From JAAURB01 sp049647265 (lineage in GTDB: Bacteria > Cyanobacteriota > Cyanobacteriia > Cyanobacteriales > Microcoleaceae), in the NCBI GenBank assembly GCA_049647265.1, contig JBARXJ010000017.1, positions 124,001 through 188,000 of the forward strand: DNA of 64,000 nucleotides. Direction: 5' to 3'. Shown here in pieces: positions 26,401 to 35,093 of this stretch. The notes beneath the pieces are model-generated. The model made no database searches. It saw only the letters and a program-made list of their open reading frames with translations, and was not told the DNA's origin. How positions within the stretch are numbered: position 1 is the stretch's first letter; every line of letters begins with the position of its first letter. A program made the translations under genes and the position numbers.

Positions 26401-26934
26401 TAAATCGGACGGGCTAGCAACACCAAATAATGCAAAGGTTAAAACTTCATATTCATCACAGTTGCGAATAAAACCAAAGAAGTCATCTGTATTAAAATTG
26501 AGGCTGAGAATACTATCAATTTCATCAATGAAAATAATGATTTTTTCGGGGATAAATTCAATGATAAATTCTAAGAGTTCACTAAAGCGTTGAATGGGGG
26601 AAAGAAATTCGCGATCGCGCAGCCAATATTTAAGCTGAATGGGTAAACGAAAACGACTGACTAAGCGCCGCATAATCCCTGCATACCATTGATCGGCTGT
26701 AATATCCTGTGAGCCAATTTTGGTTAAATCGACAGCCGCACAAGCAAAGTTTTCCTGTTGTAATTGGTGCATTACTCTCACTCGCAAACTGGTTTTTCCC
26801 ATCTGACGAGAGTTCAGCACGTAACAAAATTCTCCAGCTTTTAATGCTTCATAGAGTTGTCGATCGGCTTGTCGAATCACATAGGTCGGTGCATCGATAG
26901 AAAGGTGTCCGCCAACTTTATAATTCCAATTCAT
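23479..26934 (-). CDS. AAA-like ATPase fused to four GAF domains
   Basis: 1151 residues. The N-terminal third is an AAA-like (AAA_35) P-loop domain that opens with GGHLSIDAPTYVIRQADRQL and has the phosphate-binding loop LNSRQMGKTSL (about 41-51) and Walker B IIIFIDEIDSIL (about 152). A winged-helix-like region follows to about 360. Four GAF domains then stand in tandem (about 370-550, 565-755, 765-945 and 955-1140). GAF2 and GAF4 share ADRSTLWLVD and GYRTCSLLCMP; GAF1 and GAF3 have their own, more alike forms. Cytoplasmic sensor with no kinase or cyclase output domain. Downstream (47 bp) of the TIR/AAA-like gene and probably co-transcribed. Confidence 0.9.
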   Translation of the reverse strand: MNWNYKVGGHLSIDAPTYVIRQADRQLYEALKAGEFCYVLNSRQMGKTSLRVRVMHQLQQENFACAAVDLTKIGSQDITADQWYAGIMRRLVSRFRLPIQLKYWLRDREFLSPIQRFSELLEFIIEFIPEKIIIFIDEIDSILSLNFNTDDFFGFIRNCDEYEVLTFALFGVASPSDLIQDRTCTPFNVGQAIELKGFQLQEVKPLIQGLSGYIAHPQQVMKSVLSWTGGQPFLTQKLCDFIQKSVKNQDHLKSISIDQIDTWIEQLVKVKILENWESQDEPPHLKTIRDRLLKPDSTLMSRLHFYQKIIQNHTIISQDSLEQRELQLSGIVVKRHQQIQVYNRIYGSVFDQSWVEKMLKIQSPNFNQIIAEQEKKLFYLLREIEGRAFDDILYEILGEITLKLIELMPVDCLTIYLIDKHKNEIWSISARATGNQSTRIQILANNPSATRVTIFKKAVNLPSHLSEDWYSEMAQSQTQRTGYRIYNQLTIPLINERKSMFAFLHLANKLRSNKGLDIPIIEQIDRQGFTIEDQQQLLKYAPALQHLLESCYDSYKLTQKIQASEALLKATQSVSLSSLDSEEIIKRVMQAAKRLMNADRSTLWLVDKTTQELWTKILFDDGVTREIRIKIGEGFAGQVALTRQPLNIPFDLYDHPNSQTAQKTDQQTGYRTCSLLCMPIWSPEGELLGVTQLINKRKQGEYPEYDPDDWPEAPECFEASFDANSQKYMQIFNSQVGVALQNVRQFEAMKKQVENSPKQIISQTLAMLTQVMDGQGFDDILNATLRSITLKIGRSLSADRTTIFLFDAERKEFWSIIAETEEGRSLEIRVPADKGIVGEAAALKQVINIPYDFYNDPRSIIAKEQDKKNNYRTYSMLAFPLLNELGDLIAVVQVINKLKPIYADDAPLIDKIDPNGFILEDEQQFSENAPLIRMILESFCSYHKTAQGQRVAAALMAATRSINQSSPEIDEILQRVMNAAKELMTADRSTLWLVDHKQQQLWTKLVFKDRSQQEIRINIGEGYVGKVAQMGVPLNIPYDLYEYPDSETAQKTDQKTGYRTCSLLCMPVWNPDGELIAVTQLVNKKKYNKSSEQNLEVNLPIPKLYQTNFDQSDQRYMQIFNNQVGVILQNAELLAAIKQQQQHLKKQLDQN

Positions 26935-26981
26935 TGTTAATTTGACATAAATTTATTGGGCTTATTAATCTTGTTTGAAAA

Positions 26982-28883
26982 TCATGATGCTGATGCTGTA
27001 AGACGGTGATAAAAATAATCGCGGTAGAGTTCAAAACAGGGAGTCACTTGATCGGCTTGTAAATTAACGAGTCCCATACTATGTAATTTAAATGCCAGCA
27101 CAGGTTTTAATTCTATGGGGGTTTGCTGAGTTAAAACTTGATAGAATGCTGCTGCGAGATCTGGATGTTGTTGTAAATTCCACAAATGCCGTCGTAAATG
27201 ATCGCTGTAAATTCCTGACTCTGTTGCGGCTGTTTCTAGGAGTTGAGATAAGGTTAATTGTTGTCGCACAATATGATAGAACGCTAAACGAATTAGGTAA
27301 GGATGTCCGCCGACTAATTTCATTAAATCTTGAATTTCTACTGCTGTTAAATTTAACCCATGACGCTGGGCTAAATCATAAACTTGCTCGGGTGTAAATT
27401 CGGGTAAATGAATCGGTAAACCGACATTAAATGGAGATTGATTAATGTCTAAAGGGATATAAACTTCTGTGGAATGAACAATCACAAGTCGCAGTTTTTG
27501 CCACAATTCACTATCTGGATCGCCATATCCCGCTTCTTCGTACCATGCTCGTAGTAAACTAAAGAAATCATCTGCAATTTTAGGATACTGAAACACCCGA
27601 TCAACTTCATCTAATCCGAGGACTAACGGTGTGTCTGTTTCTGAGAGCAAGCAATCTTCAAAAAAGGCGGTACAGTTATCTTTACTGCCGAATGTTTCTG
27701 TCCAATAATCTTCAACTACATAGGGTAATCGTAGCTTACGGGCGACACGGGCACAAAACCAACGTAATAGTAAGTTTAAATTAGCAAAAACCCCTTTATC
27801 CGCGTGCTGAAAACTTAAAGGAACGGTACGATAACCTTGTTCTCTAGCGTAATCTAATATTCTTGCCATCAAAGAGGTTTTTCCCATTTGGCGAGGTGCT
27901 TTCAGGCGAACCAATGCACCCGGATACAAAATTTCTTGATAACATTGAGATTCATAGGGATTTCGTCGAATATAAAAAGCAGATTCTAAACGAACTTGAC
28001 CCCTGGGTAACTCAGGTTCAGCAACCGGTAAAGGGGAAGGAATATTAACAGGAACTAAAGGCGTATCAACCTGATGAAATGCAGTATTAATTTCTCGTTC
28101 CCACTCCTCAATTCCGACTGTTTTCCATTCTTCCCAACCGGGAATTACATCATGTTGACTATTCCATTCTACGTTATTGGATAAAAAGTTCAGGATTTCT
28201 TGGATAATAATCGGTGTATCGGCGGCTGATTTCCATTCCCGTTGACAGGTTCCGAGCAAATAATTACGTAAATCATGATTCAGTGGCAATGTGGCTGGAC
28301 AATTGACGCGAATGGGTAAAATAATAGGAGGAGAATTAAGTATATAATTTTCTCTTTCTTTTGCTTTTTTTAACTGCTCAATTAAAATTTCACTCATTGC
28401 GGCTTGAGGAGACAGGAGCAAAATGAAGTAATTACAGCGTTCTAATTCTCGATCAATTTGACCTAACTCGGCTGTATTCAAGGTCGAAGAGGAACTTAGA
28501 ACTCCACCCAGGGTAACGATCTCAACCTGATGTCCCGCTAAAGTAATCGCCTCTTGAAATTGTTGGACAAGATGACAATCGGGTTCATGATGATGATAGT
28601 TAATTAAAACATTATGACAGGGTGAATCTGGCTGAATACTCCGTTCTACTGCCCCTTTAATTGTCTTTTTCGTGACTTTTTCACCGAGAGCATCAGAAAT
28701 TTTTCGCCACATTTTAAAGGCAATATTTCGCTCAATATATTGGGCATTCTGCGGACTGATCTCGGTATATGTTTTTCCCTGCCAAGACCCAATAAAAACC
28801 TCTCTTTCTAGGTCACTTAGATGCTTCTGTTGTCTTTGATAAACTAAACGGTCTACAAAATCTAATGCTTCTTGAGCATTCAT
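26982..28883 (-). CDS. STAND-type protein: N-terminal vMAP/HTH-like + TIR-like + AAA-like ATPase
   Basis: 633 residues from ATG 28883 (MNAQEALDFVDRLVY). A longer ORF to 28949 adds an unlikely leader. Residues about 1-80 form a small helical domain (LSDLEREVFIGSWQGKTYTEIS) like the N-terminal domain of cyanobacterial vWA-MoxR-associated proteins. About 95-230 look TIR-like (NVLINYHHHEPDCHLVQQFQEAI ... YFILLLSPQAAMSEILIEQL). About 300-630 is an AAA-like ATPase with RQMGKTSLMARIL (Walker A) and LVLGLDEVDRVF (Walker B). TIR plus STAND ATPases typify prokaryotic defence and signalling. NADase activity is not evident, as no clear catalytic Glu context was seen. Confidence 0.85.
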   Translation of the reverse strand: MNAQEALDFVDRLVYQRQQKHLSDLEREVFIGSWQGKTYTEISPQNAQYIERNIAFKMWRKISDALGEKVTKKTIKGAVERSIQPDSPCHNVLINYHHHEPDCHLVQQFQEAITLAGHQVEIVTLGGVLSSSSTLNTAELGQIDRELERCNYFILLLSPQAAMSEILIEQLKKAKERENYILNSPPIILPIRVNCPATLPLNHDLRNYLLGTCQREWKSAADTPIIIQEILNFLSNNVEWNSQHDVIPGWEEWKTVGIEEWEREINTAFHQVDTPLVPVNIPSPLPVAEPELPRGQVRLESAFYIRRNPYESQCYQEILYPGALVRLKAPRQMGKTSLMARILDYAREQGYRTVPLSFQHADKGVFANLNLLLRWFCARVARKLRLPYVVEDYWTETFGSKDNCTAFFEDCLLSETDTPLVLGLDEVDRVFQYPKIADDFFSLLRAWYEEAGYGDPDSELWQKLRLVIVHSTEVYIPLDINQSPFNVGLPIHLPEFTPEQVYDLAQRHGLNLTAVEIQDLMKLVGGHPYLIRLAFYHIVRQQLTLSQLLETAATESGIYSDHLRRHLWNLQQHPDLAAAFYQVLTQQTPIELKPVLAFKLHSMGLVNLQADQVTPCFELYRDYFYHRLTASAS

Positions 28884-29266
28884 GGTATTTAAAGGGCGAT
28901 GTGAATAAAGTGTTACGGGAAGCGGATTAATTTGTTTTACACAGATCAATCTCCATAATAAAATTTTTAACTTTATTTTATGTAAAATCTCTCAGTTATA
29001 AGTGATTTAAATCACACGGAGCGATCTAGATAGGTTTTTTAACAATATCGGGGTTGAATTATCGGATGATTTATGAGAATTTATGAGGTTTTCTGAATTT
29101 ATTTTGAACATTTAATGCAAGCTTTGAATCCGTTTTCTCACCCACTTAAATATTTTGTTTAGACTTATGAGTTTTTATGGTTTTCATTGGATTTTTTCTA
29201 GACTAGACTGTAGATAAGTTTATCACCCCTATCACTAGTCCTTTGAAAACAATTCGGAGTAACTCT
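28884..29266. other. 383-bp divergent region between STAND and HD genes
   Basis: AT-rich divergent promoter region. The words AATTTATGAG/ATTTATGAG repeat around 29068-29085. No ORF or RNA gene was recognised. A weak CGGAG at 29255 precedes the ATG at 29267. Confidence 0.5.
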
Positions 29267-30196
29267 ATGTATTGTCTAACTCAAGAAGCCATTATTCATC
29301 GTTGTATTCAAAGCTTATTAGTTTGTTATCGCAAGCACTATTCCCATGCCCCAATTCAGAGTTTAGAACTTCTCCGTTCTGTTACCCATCTTACTTTACG
29401 TAAAATTACTCAAAGTAATGCACCTTATCATAACCTTGAACATACCGTACTGGTGACATTGACTGGACAGGCGATTTTAGAAGGTAAATTCATCCAAGCA
29501 GGTCACATATCATCACAAGATTGGCTGCAAACTATTATCTCTTTACTCTGTCATGATATTGGTTATGTCAAAGGCATCTGCAATGGCGATTCATACAGCG
29601 ACCGACTGTTTACCACTGCAACCGACCCAGCAATGCTTTATCTGCCTCCAGAAGCAACGGATGCCAGCTTAGCGCCCTATCATGTCGATCGGGGTAAATG
29701 CTTTGTCGAAGAAACCCTCAGCCAATATCCTGGGGTTGATGTGGATCGGGTTAAACACAACATTGAATTGACCCGTTTTCCGGTTCCGGCAGATCGACTT
29801 TATCAAGATACCATTGATTATCCAGGACTCGTCCGGGCGGCAGATTTAATCGGTCAATTGGCCGATCCTAAGTATTTACAGAAAACAACTGCTTTGTTTC
29901 AAGAGTTTGAAGAAGTTGGCATTCATCAACAATTGGGTTATCAAACCCCGGAAGATTTACGACTGAGTTATCCGGAGTTTTTCTGGACGGTTGTCTATCA
30001 ATATATTCAAACAGGATTGCAATATTTAGAAGTCACAATGACGGGTCAAAAAATTATTAACGATCTCCATAGAAATTTATTTCAAGCTGAAGCCGAACGC
30101 AGAACCCGAGTTCAGGCTCACTCGAAGGGGATGGCTCCTACTTTATCATTGCTCAAAAATGTGAAAGGAAATGTATTAACATCTTCCCTCGCCTAA
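29267..30196 (+). CDS. HD-domain metal-dependent phosphohydrolase
   Basis: 309 residues from ATG 29267; a TTG at 29243 extends the frame by 8 codons but has no better ribosome site. The HD signature is seen as HNLEHTVLV (first His pair), SLLCHDIGYVKG (HD, about 105) and a later NIELTRFPVP with further acidic residues, consistent with an HD phosphodiesterase or phosphatase fold resembling eukaryotic cyclic-nucleotide phosphodiesterases (PYHNLEHT is typical of those). It may therefore act on a cyclic nucleotide, but the substrate is not proven. Soluble. Divergent from the STAND/GAF operon, which would fit second-messenger signalling. Confidence 0.85.
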   Translation: MYCLTQEAIIHRCIQSLLVCYRKHYSHAPIQSLELLRSVTHLTLRKITQSNAPYHNLEHTVLVTLTGQAILEGKFIQAGHISSQDWLQTIISLLCHDIGYVKGICNGDSYSDRLFTTATDPAMLYLPPEATDASLAPYHVDRGKCFVEETLSQYPGVDVDRVKHNIELTRFPVPADRLYQDTIDYPGLVRAADLIGQLADPKYLQKTTALFQEFEEVGIHQQLGYQTPEDLRLSYPEFFWTVVYQYIQTGLQYLEVTMTGQKIINDLHRNLFQAEAERRTRVQAHSKGMAPTLSLLKNVKGNVLTSSLA

Positions 30197-30223
30197 AAAA
30201 AAGGCATTCTTAATTGAATGCCT
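30195..30223 (-). terminator. Terminator of gnd, possibly shared
   Basis: AGGCATTC (30202-30209) and GAATGCCT (30216-30223) form an 8-bp stem. On the minus strand it is followed by eight U residues (the run of A at 30195-30202), 45 bp past the gnd stop. It also sits just after the HD gene on the plus strand, without a U tract in that direction. Confidence 0.85.
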
Positions 30224-30267
30224 CAAGGTCTCAAAATTTAGTAAAGAAATAAAGCGATTCTGATTGA

Positions 30268-31692
30268 TTAATCCGCTGTCCATTCTGTATGGAAGAATTC
30301 TCCTCGTACTTTATCTAGACGTTCGTAAGTATGAGCACCAAAATAGTCTCGTTGTGCTTGAGTTAAATTTTGAGGTAAGTTCGCCCGGCGATAACTATCA
30401 AAATAGTCTAAAGAAGCACTAAACGCGGGTACAGGAATACCGAGTTTATTGGCTGTGGCTAATACTTCTCGCCAAGCTTGTTGGCGATCTAAAATGGTTT
30501 GTTTGAATTCGGGTGCTAACAGTAAGTTAGGCAGGCTAGGATTATCTTTGAAAGCACTTTTAATCTTATCCAAAAAGCCAGCCCGAATGATACAACCCCC
30601 TTTCCAAATCCGAGCCATTTCGCTGAGATTGAGATTATAGTTAAAGCTGTTGGAGGCGGCTCCCAGTAATGCCATTCCTTGAGCATAGGAACAGATTTTA
30701 GAGCAATATAATGCATCTCGCACTTGGTTGATGAAAGTTTTGACATCGCCCTCATACTTTCCAGTGTCTGAGGAGAGGACTTGAGCCGCCGCCACCCGTT
30801 CGTCTTTCATTGAAGACATAATTCGAGCATTAACAGCAGCCGTAATGGTGGGAATACAGACCCCTAAATCTAACGCACTGACTACCGTCCAGCGTCCGGT
30901 TCCTTTTTGTCCGGCTGCATCTAAAATCGAATCAATTAACCAATTCTTTAAATCGGTATCATCCTTTCTCTTGAAGATATCGGCTGTAATTTCAATCAAA
31001 AAAGAATTCAACTCATCGGTGGTATTCCACTCGGCAAACACTTCATGGAGTTGATCGTTATTTAATCCAGCGCCTGTCTTGAGTAAATCATAGGCTTCAG
31101 CAATTAATTGCATATCGCCATACTCAATGCCATTGTGTACCATCTTGACATAATGACCCGCTCCGCCAGAGCCAATAAAGGTCACACAAGGGCCGTCATC
31201 GACTTGAGCAGCAATTTTGGTTAAAATCGGTTCGAGTTCCTTGTAGGAGGCTTCTGTCCCCCCTGGCATTAGGCTGGGCCCCCAGAGTGCGCCTTCTTCA
31301 CCGCCACTCACTCCCATCCCCATAAACCCGAGTCCGGTTGATTCTAAATCGCGGGTTCGGCGTTCGGTATCTTCGTATAAGGAGTTTCCCCCATCAATGA
31401 TCATGTCATCTTGATCGAGTAACGGTTTGAGCTGCTCAATCACCGCATCAACTGGCTTTCCGGCTTTCACCATCACCAGAATTCGACGGGGCCGTTCTAG
31501 GGATTGGACAAATTCTTCTAGACTATAAGCCGCTTTTACATTTTTACCTTCGGCTCGCTCTTTCATGAAGCTGTCGGTTTTAGCACCAGTGCGGTTATAA
31601 ACAGCAATGGGGAAGCCATTACGCTCAACATTAAGCGCTAAATTTTCACCCATCACTGCTAGACCGATAACACCAAATTTTTGCTGTGACAT
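30268..31692 (-). CDS. gnd: 6-phosphogluconate dehydrogenase, decarboxylating
   Basis: Oxidises 6-phosphogluconate to ribulose 5-phosphate with CO2 release and NADPH formation, in the oxidative pentose phosphate pathway that supplies reductant in darkness. The 474 residues have the N-terminal NADP motif GLAVMGENLALN (about 9-20), the signature IDGGNSLYEDTERR, the catalytic-Lys region SGGAGHYVKMVHNGIEYGDMQ (Lys near 184), and the C-terminal QAQRDYFGAHTYERLDK. Full length. Followed by a strong terminator. Confidence 0.98.
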   Translation of the reverse strand: MSQQKFGVIGLAVMGENLALNVERNGFPIAVYNRTGAKTDSFMKERAEGKNVKAAYSLEEFVQSLERPRRILVMVKAGKPVDAVIEQLKPLLDQDDMIIDGGNSLYEDTERRTRDLESTGLGFMGMGVSGGEEGALWGPSLMPGGTEASYKELEPILTKIAAQVDDGPCVTFIGSGGAGHYVKMVHNGIEYGDMQLIAEAYDLLKTGAGLNNDQLHEVFAEWNTTDELNSFLIEITADIFKRKDDTDLKNWLIDSILDAAGQKGTGRWTVVSALDLGVCIPTITAAVNARIMSSMKDERVAAAQVLSSDTGKYEGDVKTFINQVRDALYCSKICSYAQGMALLGAASNSFNYNLNLSEMARIWKGGCIIRAGFLDKIKSAFKDNPSLPNLLLAPEFKQTILDRQQAWREVLATANKLGIPVPAFSASLDYFDSYRRANLPQNLTQAQRDYFGAHTYERLDKVRGEFFHTEWTAD

Positions 31693-31891
31693 AAATTTTT
31701 GACTTGACTATAATGTGACCAGTGAGACAGATAGATAGATTCAGCTTTTAATGTAGCGTTATTCTTTTTTTTAAGTAGTTTAATCAGGTTTTTTTTAAGA
31801 TTTATCAGAAATTCTAGGACTCGACGCATTGGCAATAATCGGCTAAAGTCAAAGTAAGCTAACAATCGATAAGGAATTAGGTGCTAACACC

Positions 31892-32314
31892 ATGGAGGAA
31901 TTGAAGCATTTGGCAACTTGGGTCAAAGAGCAACACGCCCCCGAATACGTTCTCACTTGGTTATTAAATCAGCCGGGTATCTGGTGGTCGAATGGAGAAG
32001 TCTATCAAGCGGCTTTGCAAAGGTCTGGAAAAGGTTTGAAGGAATATGTTAAGAGTAGTAAGCAAGGAGGCTTATTTCAAGGGATTGCAGACCAGATCGT
32101 CGATGAGGAAAGCTGGGATCGAATCGCAATCAGTTTGGCAACAATTATCGCCGCTTATCAAGAAGAATTGGTAAAATTGCAGGATCAAAATCGCCTGCGA
32201 GTCGCAGTGAACACGGCTAGGAATGGTAAGACGAATTTAGCAGATGCTTGGTCTTCTTTGGATTTACAACAACCTTTACCCGATCCCAATGGAGATGCCT
32301 TAACCGGGCAATAA
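31892..32314 (+). CDS. Hypothetical soluble protein (140 aa)
   Basis: Helical protein with the N-terminal sequence MEELKHLATWVKEQHAPEYVLTWLL and a Trp-rich segment (PGIWWSNGEVYQAALQ). No signal peptide or known motif. The frame and start context (CACCATGGAGG) are good. Divergent from gnd (199-bp gap). I do not recognise a family. Confidence 0.6.
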   Translation: MEELKHLATWVKEQHAPEYVLTWLLNQPGIWWSNGEVYQAALQRSGKGLKEYVKSSKQGGLFQGIADQIVDEESWDRIAISLATIIAAYQEELVKLQDQNRLRVAVNTARNGKTNLADAWSSLDLQQPLPDPNGDALTGQ

Positions 32315-32593
32315 GTTTATACTCACTGAAAATTGTTTTGTTGAATCCCTCAAAAGTTATAGATCCCATATCAATTGATAACTAACTGTGCCATTTTCTG
32401 AACAAGAAACTCTCAAATCAATCATGCAATTCTTTTGAGATTTTGCATTGGCATCACTTATAGAAAATGGGTGCATCTATTTCTATTTTCGTTCTCGTGT
32501 TTTCTGATACAGTTTTTTAAAGTTAGATTCGGAATAATGTAGCCCTATGGAATTAGAGAACAAGCGCAAAGCTTTGTGTAAAATTGGGATGAT

Positions 32594-34282
32594 ATGAAGC
32601 CTCGGATAATTGTATGTGACCTAGGGCGGACGGGGTATCGAATCTTTGAGTTACTAAGACAGCAGGGGGCGATTGTTGTGGGGGTTCACGAACACCCCAT
32701 TCAGGGAGAAGGGTCGGATGTGGTCGTTGGACACCTAAGATCAACATCCACCCTACTGGCGGCTGGGATTCAAACCGCTCACACCCTTTTATTGGCAGGC
32801 AGTGATGATGCCACAAATTTAGCGATTTTGATGCAGGCTCGCATCCTAAATCCGAAGATTCGCATTATCAATCGTTTATTTAATGCCAATTTAGGCGATC
32901 GCCTCGATCACACGCTGCCCGATCACGCCACCATGAGTGTGCCGTCTCTGGCGGCCCCAGTATTCAGCTTCGCCGCACTGGGAAATCAGGCTATTGGACA
33001 ACTTCAACTGTTCAACAAAACCTGGCCAATTCATGAAGAATATATTTATGAACATCATCCTTGGTATGGAAAAAGTTTAACGGAATTATGGGCCTCACCA
33101 GAGCGGATGCTGATTTATTATCTGCCTTGTTCGGAAGAAATGGATTTAATCTCGGCTGTTTGTTCTGAACAACGTTTACAGTCTGGCGATCGCCTCATCG
33201 TTGCCACCAAACCCAGTATTCGTTTAAACCAGACGAATTTGTTTCAAAAATTAAGAAAACTGGGCAGTAGTTTAAGAAAATTCCAACAACATGGCAAGTC
33301 AGCCGTATTCGTGACGTTAGTGTTGTTATTGACAATTTTTGTGGCAACGGTGACTTATGTCAGCATTAATTTAAACAACTCGATTGTTGATTCTCTCTAC
33401 TTTTCAGTTGGGATGATTACTGGGGCCGGAGGTAACGAAAAAGTCGCTGAAAATGCCCCCGAAAGCATTAAGATCTTTACCGCAGTGATGATGCTCGTCG
33501 GAGCCGGGGTGATTGGGATTTGTTATGCCTTGCTGAATGATTTTGTCCTGGGGACTCGCCTGACTGAATATCTCAACGCCACCCGCATTCCTCACAAAAA
33601 TCATTATATTGTTTGTGGTATGGGGGGACTCGGGATTGAAATTGCCCAACAACTTCAAAGTAGTGGTTATGAAGTCGTCGTCGTTGAACAAGATCCCAAT
33701 AGTCGGTTTTTGAGTACTGCGCGATCGCTTAAAATTCCTGTACTTTCAGGAGATGCTAGACTGTCGGCTACCTTAGAAACCGTCAACATTCAACAAGCAG
33801 AAGCGCTATTGGCAGTCACCAGTAGCGATATGGTTAACCTAGAAATTGCTTTGAATGCTCGAGGATTATGCCATCGACTGCGAGTAGTTGTCCGCAGCCA
33901 AGACCCCCAATTTGCCGCGATGGAACAGCAAGTGTTTAACTTTGAAACCGTTCTCAGTCCAACCGAAATTGCTGCCCCTGCTTTTGCCGCTGCTGCCATT
34001 GGGGGGCGGATTTTAGGCAACGGCATTACAGCCGAACGCTTATGGGTTGCGATCGCAACATTAATTACCCCCAATCATCCCTTTTGTGGTCGCCGGGTAC
34101 AGGATGTAGCCCGTTGTGTGGATTTTGTTCCCCTCTATGTGGAAAGCAACCGTCACACGATTCATAGTTGGGAACTATTGAATTTTCTGCTCAATCCAGA
34201 AGACGTGTTATATCTCACCATGCCGGCCGATAAACTAGAGCAGTTATGGAATCCTCTCCATTTAGAAGAAGTGTGTATCTAA
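32594..34282 (+). CDS. Potassium-channel/RCK (TrkA-N) protein with two NAD-binding domains
   Basis: 562 residues. An N-terminal Rossmann-type TrkA-N domain (about 1-130) starts RIIVCDLGRTGYRIFELL; a TrkA-C-like segment follows to about 215. Two transmembrane helices (about 238-262 and 293-317) flank a pore-like loop, and a second TrkA-N domain (about 330-470) starts HYIVCGMGGLGIEIAQQL. This matches Kch/CASTOR-like channels gated by nucleotides. The pore loop reads SVGMITGAGGNE rather than TVGYG, so ion selectivity may differ. Its stop overlaps that of the convergent DUF928 gene by 4 bp. Confidence 0.85.
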   Translation: MKPRIIVCDLGRTGYRIFELLRQQGAIVVGVHEHPIQGEGSDVVVGHLRSTSTLLAAGIQTAHTLLLAGSDDATNLAILMQARILNPKIRIINRLFNANLGDRLDHTLPDHATMSVPSLAAPVFSFAALGNQAIGQLQLFNKTWPIHEEYIYEHHPWYGKSLTELWASPERMLIYYLPCSEEMDLISAVCSEQRLQSGDRLIVATKPSIRLNQTNLFQKLRKLGSSLRKFQQHGKSAVFVTLVLLLTIFVATVTYVSINLNNSIVDSLYFSVGMITGAGGNEKVAENAPESIKIFTAVMMLVGAGVIGICYALLNDFVLGTRLTEYLNATRIPHKNHYIVCGMGGLGIEIAQQLQSSGYEVVVVEQDPNSRFLSTARSLKIPVLSGDARLSATLETVNIQQAEALLAVTSSDMVNLEIALNARGLCHRLRVVVRSQDPQFAAMEQQVFNFETVLSPTEIAAPAFAAAAIGGRILGNGITAERLWVAIATLITPNHPFCGRRVQDVARCVDFVPLYVESNRHTIHSWELLNFLLNPEDVLYLTMPADKLEQLWNPLHLEEVCI

Positions 34283-35073
34283 GGCGAGGTGGGCAAGCAA
34301 CAGTCTGTGGTCGAAGCTTGAACCAACTCTTCGAGTCCCACAGCTTCGAGTAAATTAGCCCAGTCCTGATTAAAGGTTTTTGAGGAAGAAGCGTCTTTTA
34401 TTCCTTGAATTAATGTCGTTAGAGCATCATACCAAATACCATTTTCTGCATAAGCCAGATAACTTTGCTGAGTGGGATTATTCTCTAACTGACTGACTAA
34501 TTCTGACGGGGGTGTCACTCGTTTGACCCAACCATCGACTCTCGGATTCTTAGAAGGATTTTCAGCATCACATTCGAGTTCAAAATACCAACGATACTGT
34601 TGTCCGACCGCTAAGGGTTTTGCCATTGAAGGCAAGGTAATCCCGACAATTCCAGGAGTTTGAGATAACTGAATCTTCATCGGTTTTTCTAAAATGGGTT
34701 GTTGATTTTCGTCTAATAACATTAGCTCCGCTTGAGCAATTTCTGTTGTACTGTAAGGAATATAAAACCAGAATGTAGGATATTCTTTTGTGGTTAAACC
34801 TAAATTAGTCTCGGGAATTAATGCGGTTAAACCCGGCTGAGTCGGCGGACAATTTCCACGGCTGGCTGCCCCTTTGCGTTGACCTGGTTCGGGTCTACCA
34901 TCTTGATCAAAATTCCAACGCTGAAGCGACAAGTATTGCACTTGATGATCGCGACTTTGAGTTAATTTTAAACTGGAGTTAACTCGGATATTTTTCTCCA
35001 TACCCTGGCTAGTTTTTCCAATCAAGTCAGTTAAAATAAGTAGGATTGTTAAGCATATTTTTATCGGAATCAT
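34279..35073 (-). CDS. DUF928 protein
   Basis: 264 residues. An N-terminal signal peptide (IKICLTILLILTDLIG, about 3-18) indicates export. The DUF928 core is visible: SRGNCPPTQPGLTALIPETNLGLTTKEYPTFWFYIPY (about 88-125), then a beta-rich region with LMLLDENQQPILEKPMKIQL and YRWYFELECDAENPSKN. The C-terminus holds four close Cys/Asp/Glu residues (TTDCCLPTSP). DUF928 is almost confined to cyanobacteria and is often encoded next to CHASE2 or CHAT genes. Last gene of a four-gene minus-strand operon; 20 bp after the CHAT-CHASE2 gene. Biochemical role unknown. Confidence 0.88.
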   Translation of the reverse strand: MIPIKICLTILLILTDLIGKTSQGMEKNIRVNSSLKLTQSRDHQVQYLSLQRWNFDQDGRPEPGQRKGAASRGNCPPTQPGLTALIPETNLGLTTKEYPTFWFYIPYSTTEIAQAELMLLDENQQPILEKPMKIQLSQTPGIVGITLPSMAKPLAVGQQYRWYFELECDAENPSKNPRVDGWVKRVTPPSELVSQLENNPTQQSYLAYAENGIWYDALTTLIQGIKDASSSKTFNQDWANLLEAVGLEELVQASTTDCCLPTSP

Positions 35074-35093
35074 AGTTCTAAAGGCATGATTAA

